DNA from: Arbacia lixula
Lineage: Eukaryota; Echinodermata; Echinoidea; Arbacioida; Arbaciidae
DNA length: 64,000 nt
Direction: 5' to 3'
NCBI GenBank assembly: GCA_963669155.1
Contig: OZ022597.1
Coordinates: 14,403,965 to 14,467,964 of the forward strand
The notes beneath the pieces were generated by a model that was not told the origin of the DNA, did not search any database, and saw nothing but the letters and a program-made list of their open reading frames with translations. A program made the translations under genes and the position numbers. Shown one piece after another: positions 10,854 through 22,800 of the stretch. Position 1 is the stretch's first letter; each line of letters begins with the position of its first letter.

Positions 10854-13800
10854 TGTTTTGAAGTTGATAAAGTACATTACATTTAGTTCACACTCCAGAA
10901 TTAAATGTGCATTCACCAACAAGCACATTAAATGATGAGCGAGCGTGGTACCAAGTAGATTGGTTGATTGATAGTTTGAGTTGCTAAGTTTGGGAATTAT
11001 TCATATTTTTGACCATTAGTATACCATTATTTTTGCTTGGTTGATCATCTATAAAAAATATAGAATCGGGACTATCAACAACAATATCAGCAAAAGCAAG
11101 TGGAGTTTGAAGATTTCAATACAGTGGAACCTACTGTAGCAACCACCTGCAAAGAAATACCACCTGCGTTTAAAGACCTCATTTGTTTCCCTTGAACACA
11201 TATTTCTATCGAAACTTGTAGGAATGTAAAGACTGTACATACAAATGTAAATCCCACCTGCTTTTAAAGACCACATTTCATGTCTCACTTGAGCAGTCTG
11301 TCTATACAGGTTTGAATATAGTCAAAATTGTCCATCCCCACTCTCCTTTTCAGAACGGTGAATCTCAGTGCCGTGTGGACATGGACCGTGCAGAGTGCAG
11401 GGACCCCTGCTCCGCCAACCCCTGCTTGAATGGAGGGACGTGCAGGAACCTTCCCACGGCCGGCAACTTTGTCTGCATCTGCCCGCCCACGTGCACGGGG
11501 CAGCGCTGCGAGCGCAAGATCAACGTGTGCGCCATGCCGCTGTCCTTTGGCTCCTGCAATGAGGCCGGCCTCATCAGATACTACTATGACTACAGCACCA
11601 TGAGATGTCAGCAGTTCGAGTACTCAGGTGTGAAAACAAAATACCCAGGCGATTTAGATCCTGCAAAGCTGAAAAGTTCCCCTGTAACGAAAAACAAATC
11701 ATTTGAGGATATAACAACAAGCAAGTTCCTTGGTGCCTGTTTTATGACATCTGTCTTGCACTGAAAAGAATGAGTTCATACTCAGGTTGTTCTATCATTA
11801 TTTTCTGTGCTTAAAGGCTCCGTTAGCATTTGTCATTTACATATTTGTGTACTAGTGGCACACACAAAACCTATAAGACAGCACTTTGTCTTGCTTGAAC
11901 TTCTTCATACTGTTTATTTTTTAGGAAAACTCAGCCACATCAGGTATATGTCTGCTATCATACCCGCCTCCCATGTAGTGTACTAGATCTGGTGTGTGAG
12001 CTCGGAAGTGTGTATGACTGCAAATGAAATGTCGTTTTGCAGGGCATTGTGGGACAATTATTCCATATACTTCTTTTTGTGTATCCGCGAAGGGACTTCC
12101 ATGATATGACCGAGTGTGGGGTCAGCTCAGGATGCCTATGTGCATATCCTGTAAATCAAATTGTTTACCCATCGATTTTAACACTCTGTAGGATGCGGTG
12201 GGAATGGGAACAACTTCGCCTCGGAGCAGGAGTGCCACGAGTTCTGCATGGTGGGAGCTTGTTGCCATAGAAACCTTTATCTGCAGCCTGATGGGACGAC
12301 AACTTCACTGGGGTTCAACTGTCGAGTGAGTACATGTAGATAGATAAGAGGGATGGGGTTTTGGAGAAGGGACATGAGGTGGGGGGGGGGGAAAGGCAGG
12401 GAAGTGCCAACAGGAGGAGAAGATCTCAGACAAAGCTAATATTTGAAAAAACAGACATGAAATCCAATATTATAGATGGATATCGCATAACTCCCAAAAT
12501 CATTATTTCCACTGTCACACAGTACTAAAAACTAAGATGAATGCTTAAAAGTCTAACATCTAAGATTGTCTTTTTACCATGAATTTGAATTGTGAAGGGT
12601 GGTGTCATACATTTTGAGAAGATGATAAGGTTGCTGAAGATGCCGTAGACAGATTACTATTGATGATGATGATGATGATGATGATAATGACGATGATGAT
12701 GACGTAGTCATACTGTGATTATTAAATTCCATACTCTAAAAATCATGATGCAAACTTCCCTAAACAGGAGACCACCATGACTGACTGCCGTGACCAGACC
12801 ACAGCGGCGTTGCCCCTGATGACACAGGGTCAAAGGGTAGAGGTCACTGCCTTCCATTCAGGGCTGTTCTGTGCTAATGTGACCTGCGAGCCGCCGCTGG
12901 ACCGCTGCATGATGGCTGGAGAGCATGTGGCCTACGTCGGAGAGACTTTCGTCAGCGGCTGTCAGACGTGCGAGTGTATGGCTGGTGGGAGAGTGCAGTG
13001 CAGGTAGGGATTAGTGCCTGATTGATTGATTGATTAATTGATTGATTGATTGACTGATGGATTGATTTATTGATGGATTGATTGATTGATTGATTGTTTG
13101 GTTGACTGATTGATTGATTGATTGCATGGTTGATTGATTGATTGGTTGATTGATTGATTGATTGATTAATTGATTGACTGATGGATTGGTGGAGAAATTG
13201 AGTGATTACTAGTAATTGATTGATTGAGAGGGTGCCAGACCTGTGAGTGTATGGTTGGTGGAAGGGTGCAGTGCATTTAGGGATTATTGGCTGATTGAAT
13301 GATGGAGTCATTGATTAATCAATTGATTGATGTAGGCAGGTTCTAGTGCAGGCACTGCCCAATAGATTCTACAATATTGCTTCCCCATTTTTCATTTGTA
13401 ATTTTTAATGAATATAATACTTTCCTCACTTGATATCTGTCATAATTTTAAAAGAATAAACAATTGAGATGATGGTAACATCCATAATTTACTGATCATT
13501 TCTTTTCATTTTTTGTGTTTTAGTTTATATCTATATTGTTTTATTATTCCTATGCACTGTCTATCACTATGTTTTTAATGTCTTTCTTAACTTTCTATGC
13601 AGGTGCGAGAGACTGACGGTGAGGAAGGAGATCCGGGACTTCACTCGGGTAGAACTGGACCAGTTCCAGACCGCAGTGCGCCAGCTGCAGTCCGGTGGTC
13701 CCGACTCTCGCTGGGCCCGGATGCGGGACCTGTACATGAGTCATGTAATGGAGGCCCACGCAGAGAATTCCTTCCTCGTCTGGCATCGCACCTTCCTCTG

Positions 13801-16800
13801 GGAGGTCGAGCACATGCTGCAGGTAATGGTGTGGATTAGATTGATTGATTGATTGATTGATTGATCGATTGACTTATTGATTAAATGATAAAAGCAGATA
13901 GATATAAGGCATCTGGCATGACACTGTCCTCTTGGAGGTGGAACACATGCTCTATGTAATTCTGGATTAGATTAGATTGATTGATTGATATAACCACTTA
14001 TTCTGAGTAGCTGATTGTTGTTGAAAATCAGAGAAATAATAAGACAATATTCTGGTTTTTGAAAACAGTGTATTGCTAATAACACTTGTTAGTTTTTCAA
14101 GTATTAAACATTTATGTCAAAAATTTAGTTTAGATTGTGGGTGAGAAAAAAGTATATTTGCTTTATAAACTAGATTTGAATGAGTGTAGTCCTAAACATT
14201 GTAATATAGTGATTAGAATGAGCTAACTTCTTAAGAAATATGTTAAACAGAAAAATATTGAAATTAATATTGTCTTATTGAAGAATGATGTTATTCATGA
14301 AAAGCAGTTGTTTGATAAGTAATAACCATCATTCATATTCCCCCTAGGAAATTGACTGCCAAGTGACTCTCCCATACTACGACTTCACAACCGATGTGGG
14401 CAATCTATCGCTAGCAATCATCTGGCAGCCAAACTACTTCGGTGGTGACGGGGAGGGCCCGGGCAGCTGCGTGCCGGACCACCCCTTCCGGTCTGGCACC
14501 CAGTGGGAACCGTGCTTAGCGCGCCGCTTCCAGCCCAACACCCAGCTCCCATCAAAGATAGACATCGCCCTCGCCCTAGCCAACCCCGACTTCACGGCAT
14601 TCGAGGGCTGCCTCCAGGGGGTCATAGGTCATGTGTATAGCTACATCGGGGGGTTCATCGCGTCATCCGCCGCGCCATACGATCCGGTGTTCTTCGCGTT
14701 TCAAGCGTACCTCGATACGTTGTACACCACCTGGCAGCAGCGACATGGCTATGAGAACTTTCCTCCGGCTGTGATGGAGGTACAAATGATACCCTTTGGC
14801 ATGCGGCCCATCGACGTACTGACTTCAGAGTACCAGCTCTGTGTGAGATATGCCCAACAGGGCTTCGGCCACCCGTGCAATGACACCGGCATGCTGTTTG
14901 ATGACCAGGGGTACGACGTCGAGGGATATGACAGAAATGGATTTGACCGATATGGCTATGACAGGTAATGCTTGGTGATGCTTGGGTATTTTTTGTTTAT
15001 TGTTGGTACACAAGAGCAATGAAAATGATGTACCATGTATCTTTGTGCACTATTAGACTTACCCTCAAAGGATAATGTTATCATGATACCTGTATATCAT
15101 CTGTCAATTTGTTTCTTTAGTTGTCTGCTTTTAATCACTTCAAGTTTCTATCAGGGATGCATTGTTGTTTATCCATTATAGAGCACTTTCAGGAATAATA
15201 TGTGAAAAAAAATCAGATAAATACATTCTGTAGAATCATTTGCAATTTTAGACAGGGTATCCCATTTGCCACAGACATGAAACTTGGCAAGAATCAGCAC
15301 TATACACTAACAATAATATGTATGAAATCTCAGTCATAACCTCACGATCCTTTTTAGGATGAACAATAAACTATCCTAGTTTACGTTTGAAACATAGGGA
15401 ATAAAGTGTACATTCATAATGGTATAGCCCATGTTAGTGTGCAATGCGACGGGTACTGCGGGCATTGCTCCTACTGAACGCATGCACCGTGGTGCTGACC
15501 ATAGCCGTTAGGGGTTTTAGGTCTGTGAGCATAAATAAAACCAGGAAGTTTCAGGCAACCCGCCCAAAATCTCCTTGACATCTAGCGATCGCTATGCCTT
15601 CGCTTAAATTCAGTTTGTAGTTCTGTTGGGAACGAAGTTCTTTAACAGCATTTTTTAACTTTTCCATGGGTTTAAAAAATTATATTTTGTTGACCTGCAA
15701 AAAGGGACACCCTGCCTTTAATCATTAAGTCTGAAAATTGGCCTTAGTACACCAGGCTACCTGACATAATATAACAAAGTTCTTTTTTATGTCTTTATTT
15801 CTCTAGATTTGGTTACGATATGAATGGCCAGAACCGCCTCGGCCAGCCTGACTCAAGAGGACTCTACATCTATGGTGGCTATGACAATGAGGGTTACGAC
15901 AGAAGGGGCTACGACCGAAGGGGATTCAATCGATTCGGCTTCAGCATAGAAGGTACACATTTTCCCTCTCATTCATTACAGTGCAATTGCCATTTTTATG
16001 TCTGGGCCCTGTTGCACAAAGCCTTCTATTGATAGTAACTTTACTACCAATGGCAACCTCTATGGAAACCTTGAATTTGATTAGCTGTCGAGTAGTGTTA
16101 CCATGGTAGTTACTATATAGAGTTACCATTAATGGTATGTTTTATGAAATGGTGTCTGTCTTCGAAAGAATTGTCTTCCATGGAAACCTTGAATTTGATT
16201 GGCTGTTGAGCAGTGTTGCTATGGTAGATACCATTAGTGACAGAGAAAACCATTCATGGTAAGTTTTATCAAATGGGGTCTGTCTTTTAAAGAAATGTAA
16301 TTGATTGCAACTTGACTTGAGATTGATATCCATTGCGACTCTGTAATTGAGGATGAAGGATTGGACATGTTCTCTAGTCAAACCAATAATTATTGCAACT
16401 CTTTTTAAGACAGGGCCTACTCATTAAAAAACGAAGTACATGGGATGCAATATGAATGTCACAAGCTTCTCATATAAACAATTATTGATGGAAAGTGGGG
16501 ATCACTTTCAATTAATTTGCAATTGATAATTTCCATTCACTATCAAATCATTTCAGTGGAATTTACTGGTCAGATAGGAATGCATGTTGTACTGCTCAAG
16601 ATATAGCCTAAGGTTGCAAAAGTTGCCAGGTGTTCAAATCTGCAACATCTTTAAACCATGGCAATTGTAACTGTACTCTTGTTAGCTATTAGATTACATT
16701 CCAAGAATATATTGAAGGCATTTCATATCTTCTACAAGTTACTTACCGAGGAAGTGTCATCTCTAGTGATGCATACAATACTAGAGAGATTAAAACTCGT

Positions 16801-19800
16801 ACAATGCTAGCCAAGAAAGCATTCACAAAACATAGTAGGGTTCTGACATCGAAAAGGCTCAATCTAAACTTAAGAAAGAGACTTGCCAAATGTTTAGTTT
16901 GGAGTGTGGCACTGTATGGCTCTGAGACCTGGACCATCAGGAAGGCAGAAGAAAGGATGCTTGAAAGTCTAGAAATGTGGGTATGGAGACGAATGGAAGC
17001 AATCAGCTGGAAAGATAGAATAACAAACGATGAGGTATTACAGAGAGTGAAGGAGGAAAGGAATCTGCTGAAAATCATCAGAAGATGAAAAAGAACTGAT
17101 TAGGACATATTCTGAGAGGAGAAAATATGCTACGAGACATACTTGAAGGGAAGATCAATGACAAAAGGGGAAGAGGACGACCAAGAACTGGGATGGTGTC
17201 TGACCTGAAAGGCAACATAATTTATGGAATGATGAAGAGAAAAGCAGAAGATCGAGAGGGATGGAGAAAGGACTGACTTGACTATGGTGTGTGGACCTGC
17301 CACATTGGCAGAACACCCAAGAGGAAGACAAGTTACTTCTTGGCGTGTAACAGAAGGTCATGACCCCTTTAAGAAATATGCAATTATAGATATATTTTTG
17401 AAGTGATGAAAGATGTTTTCTCTGCTCTTTTCTCACAAATTTCATTTTTCTTGACAGGTTACAACAGGGATGGGTTTGACGTGAGGGGTTACGATCGGCG
17501 TGGCTACAACCGTTATGGCTTTGATCGGAGTGGTTACGACGAGAGAGGGTATAATCCTTTTGGCTACCATCGAAGCGGAAGCGTAGACACATCAGATTAC
17601 TACAACGCCCAAGGTAGCTGCATATTTTATCAATCCTCTCTCTATCTGCCTCACGTCCTCACATAAATAAATGAATAAGATAATCACATGGAAATTTGCC
17701 TTCTACCAGGCTGAGTGTAGTATTAACAAATATCCAGAGCTACTAAGTGCTTAAGCATTAAGGGTCCATCTCAAGATGTTACGCATAACACCCATTTTTC
17801 TCAGGCATCAGGACCTGACGGGAAATAAACAAAAAGTAGCATTTGCAAGACCACGACACTACACTTTGAACTCACGATTTTGTGCAAGTAAGATCGAGGT
17901 CCATACAAATCGAGATTGCGCAGTGCAGCAATGAATGCACATATCAGCAACTATCGATACGGTATGTACATGATGGATGATAAATCACTCGCAAGCATCA
18001 CATGGTTCCTGTACGTACGTATCGCCATGGTGCGTAAGTCGATATCGCGGTGGAGCCCATCTTGTCACGTCATCATGAAAATCTCACGCCTATAATTTTT
18101 TTGGCATCTCTGCACATTACAAGTGAAGATTGACATTAATGCATAGACATTCATAAATTACAGACTGTAGTCTTTTCCCAGATGTCGAAATCATGTTTCT
18201 TCAGCATGATGTTAGGAATCTGATCTATTTTTGTCCACAACATGTCTTATATTTGGATTATTTGCAATCAGACGGCACTAAAATTATGTCAAATGCATTC
18301 TTTCAAATCACACTGATGTTAGAGAATCAATTCCTCATATGTATGTTGTCTAGCTTTTTATGATTGATTTTGCAACCGCTACTCTGCATATAATTACCAA
18401 TGCCTAGATGTAAATGAAAAAAAAAATTGATTCATTGATTGATTTGCAACTGCCGACCTGCAGGTGACAACTACCAATGCCTGGTCGTAAATGAAAAATA
18501 TTTAATTTAATTCATGGATTGATTATGCAACCACTAATGTGCAGGCTACAATTACCAAAGCCTGGTCGTAAATGAAAAATATTAATTTAATTCATGGGTT
18601 GATTATGCAACTACTAATGTGCAGGGTACAAGTACCAATACCTGGTCGTAAATGAAAAATATGTAATTTAATTCATGGATTGATTTTGCAACCGCTTCTC
18701 TGCAGGTTACAACTACCAATGCCTGGACCGGACTGGAGTGAACCAGGAGGGCTATGATCGCTTCGGCTTCGACTCAAACTTCCTTGACCCCTCGTTCTGC
18801 AACTACTCGTTCACCGGGCCGCATGTGATGCGTCTGACTCTCCACCTAGACGAGCTCCTCTTCAACCAGAATGTGGAGTTTCTCCGATCCATCCCACGCA
18901 CATGCCCTCTTCCTACCAATGTAAGCTTAGAGAAGGACTGTATAAGTCGTTATTTTTACAAGGGTTTTATTTCTGGGATTTTGCAAATCGATGAAGGGTC
19001 GAGAAATTAACATCATGCGAACATGGCCACATAATCTTGATCGCTAAGTGCATGCGCCACACGCTGCTGCGCGCGTAAATGAAGGTAGTACCAGCACTCT
19101 CGATCTCATGATGGGATATACCGGGGCCGTATACTGTGGGCGTTACTATGCGGTCACACACAATCGAGCGTGGCAATAACATGTATAAATACAGTTTGTC
19201 TTCTCCCATTTGCACGTGTATATGCTTTGTGTTAGCTCATGTGTACATGTCTCCAGTGCTGACACTCTCTCTCTCTCTCAGCTCTCCTTCACTTCTCTTT
19301 TCGCTGCCCCCCCTCCCCCACGCAGGAGCCGGTGCTGTGGTATGAGCAGACATGGCTGGCTGACCCCAAGGACCTGCCCAGCAAGACCAGCGAACTAGGC
19401 ATCAGCCACTTCCCGCTCTCAACTGCCTCTAGAAGGTTAGAAAGCAATTGTTCCCACTCTCCCTGTATCCATTAATTAAGACAAAGGCCTTCTTGAGAAA
19501 AACTGATCGCTATTTACCCTTTAAATTGGCAACATTATTTTTTACAATACATTTTTTATGAAGAAACATAAATTTCATTATAGTTAAATAAAACATCAAA
19601 ATCTTTCAAGTTAGAGCAGATATCGTGCCAATTTGAAGAGCAAAAGAGGGATTTCAACCTTTTGAGAAAATTGACATTTAAAAAATATGGGAGAGCACAC
19701 CTGACCTTTTAAAAATCTAAATTTTACTATTTCATTTGCACACAAAAAATGTCAACAAAATGTTAACTTGACGAGGAAGCAGTGCACTAAATTGTGATAT

Positions 19801-22800
19801 CTCTCATTGTTTACAATTCTTTTGCTAGCTTTCAAAATCTGTAATGACCAGTGTTTTACATATCTTTCCATTCCAATCGCATCCCTTCATCATGACTCTG
19901 TGCTTCCACTTCTATTATTTCTGCTAGGAACAATTGATTTTCACATTGCCACATGTTCATATTTTATCTTAATGATTGTATAATGTAACTTTTTATTTTG
20001 TATTTATTGATGCTATTCTCCTGGCCCTCCTCATTGTAGGGATAATCCCTGTGCCAATAGTTGCAAGGACAATAGCACCATTATAGCACTTTAAACATAG
20101 TATTAAAGAGATAGTTCACCCTGAAGATAGGTTGGTTTCAATAAAAGGAGATGCATGACAGAAACATATTAGTGAAGGTTTTATTAAAATCCGTCAAAGG
20201 ATAAGAAAGCTATGATCTTTTAAAGATTTGATTTTGTGACGTCACATGCGAGGTGCTCTCCCATATATCAATTGTGTGCAATTTTTTTCAAAAATATCCA
20301 TTTTCTCAAAAAGATATGCATCTTTTTACCCGTGCATTTGATGCGTCATTTGAAATATGTTTTTACCCACATACCTGTATGAACATAAGTCCATTGTCAC
20401 AAAAAGAAAAAGAGCCATTTATGAAATTATTTTGTACACAACTTACGGGAGAGCATCTCGCAAGTGACGTCACAAAATTGAAATTTCAAAAGATCATAAC
20501 TTTTTTATCCTTTGTCAGATTTTCGTCAAACCTTCACTTATATGTTTCTTTCATGTTTCTGCTTTGATTGAAACCGACTTATTTTCAGAGTGAACTATTC
20601 CTTTTAGTGCAGAAGAATTGTGTATTATTATTATTATTATTATGAGATTCAAAAGAGGAAATCCAGAGTGATCTCAATTCCCTTGTTAGATTCTGTCTTG
20701 ACGTGGAGCCGCTGATCTCTAACTGCCCGTGCGATGGCGCCCCAGTGATCTGTGACCTCAACCCCTGTAATATCGGCTGTGGGGGTTACGATGATGCGGT
20801 GTGCTTCATCGACTTCTGCCAGGAGTGTCGCGCCACGTGGTATCGTGATGGCAATGCCGTCAACTGCAACCTGGAGGTCAACGGTAAGCATGTTGCCATT
20901 CGGCTCTTCTGCCCTACGCTGACAAAAGGAAGCAAATTACTCACATTTCATCGTTTTATCATTAAGATACAGGAGAAACTTTTCCACACAATTAGGGCAC
21001 TTCAGGACTGTAGAAAATGGATAGGAGTTCATTTCAAAATCCTCAATATTCTGTCTGCCCTATGTTGACAAAAGGAAGGAAGCCGCAAATTGCACACATT
21101 TCATAATTTTGTCATTAATAATAATAATAATAATAATAATGATAATATTCAATTCTTAGAGACGCATACTTACCTTCACATTGCACATCCATTCCACAAA
21201 AAATGATATCCCACACTTATCCTATTGTAATAAAGTGATTTTTTTTTCTGTATAGCTTAATAATATCTCGCCAATAATTAATTTATAATTGCAATGTCAT
21301 TTTGATTGGGGGAGGGCGGTTTCAGGATTTCTGATACTTCTAGATATTTGTTGCTTGTTTGGTTTGCAGACTGCGTTAATGGCTCCCTCTCCTATCCATC
21401 TGGGTCGTCATGGAAACCTGATTCCTGCACTACCTGCACCTGTCTCGTGAGTATAGACGTCTTGCCAAACCTCTCCTGCGTCTACCTGCCAAAAAGCCAA
21501 ACCGATTTTGACTCATTTGGGACAAATGTTTTTTTAGGCTCTCCTCTCAGTACCAAACAGGCACAGTCCCATTGAGATTACAACACAGAATATTGCATGT
21601 GGGACTGAGAGGGTTAACTACTCTCGTGTCATTAGCAAATATTCACAGTCCCATGTCAATTACAACACAGTTTATCAACTTTAGGACTAAAAGGGTTAAC
21701 CACTCCCCTCTACTACTACTACTAATTCGAGAGCATGCATAGGCTTCAGCCTATGCCTTCTCGGGTTCCATGAATGTAGCACCTCCAGACCTGTCTATCC
21801 AGCATGGCTGTCCTCAGCTCACTATCACTATCAAGGCCAGTGTCATTCTTTAATACACTAATGTAAGTGGCTCGACTTCTCCCTCTTCTTGCAGTACCCT
21901 GTTTAGGCTCCCAGAGTTGAGGGGATTAGCAGATAGTTCAGGGTGTCTGACACAGTGCCCCGCTATTTTCATTCTCCTCTCACGCACTTTGATAGATACT
22001 TTTGTTAGACCACGTTATATAAATTGACATTTCGTATGAAGTCACATCAGGACACATTAAGAGCTATCCTAAGCATGCGTGTGTAATCAGTGCTTTCTCT
22101 TGTTGGGCTGTGAGTGTCCATGTCTCTGCTCCATAGAGCAGGACAGATTCAACTGTTGCAACAAAAAGCCGGCGTTTTATGTCAAAACTCCCCTCTAAGT
22201 ACCAAACAGTCATAGTCCTATGTCAATTACAACACAGTTTAGCACATATGGGACTGAGAGTGTTAATGATTTATTTTCCTCTGTCCTAGAGAGGTACGGT
22301 GGATTGCCTGAGGGACTCCTGCCTACCGACGCTGTGTGAATACCCAGCCACACCCTTCGGGGAGTGCTGTCCTGTTTGTTATGGTGAGCTGACTGTAGAA
22401 GTAATCATTGTCTGGGCGTGAGTGCATACATGAATTATTTATATTGATCAATATTTTATTATCACTCTATACAGATATATATTCATGTATAATGACAGAT
22501 CATTGATACAGAGTGAAGGTGACAAGAATACAAATTATATAATTTCCAGTGAATGGGAGTCATAATATGTGATTTCTAACCCTTATCCCTTTTGCAGATC
22601 GAAAAAGAAAGGGGAGAAACGTAACGGAGAACGATGCTGTATTAGAACTTCCCTCCCAATGGTAGAACTGTAAAGTAACTTTAAGCAAAATTATAGTGAT
22701 TGCTAGATTTTGAGGTGTTGGGCGCATCGTCCAAAACCTATAGCCTGGAGACCGCTGTGCGCTATGGTCCTCACAGGTCCACTTTACAGTGCATGCGTTC

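Noticed and set aside
16804..17088. Host gene in intron 9
   Set aside because: Reverse transcriptase C-terminal motifs with downstream stops identify a LINE remnant.
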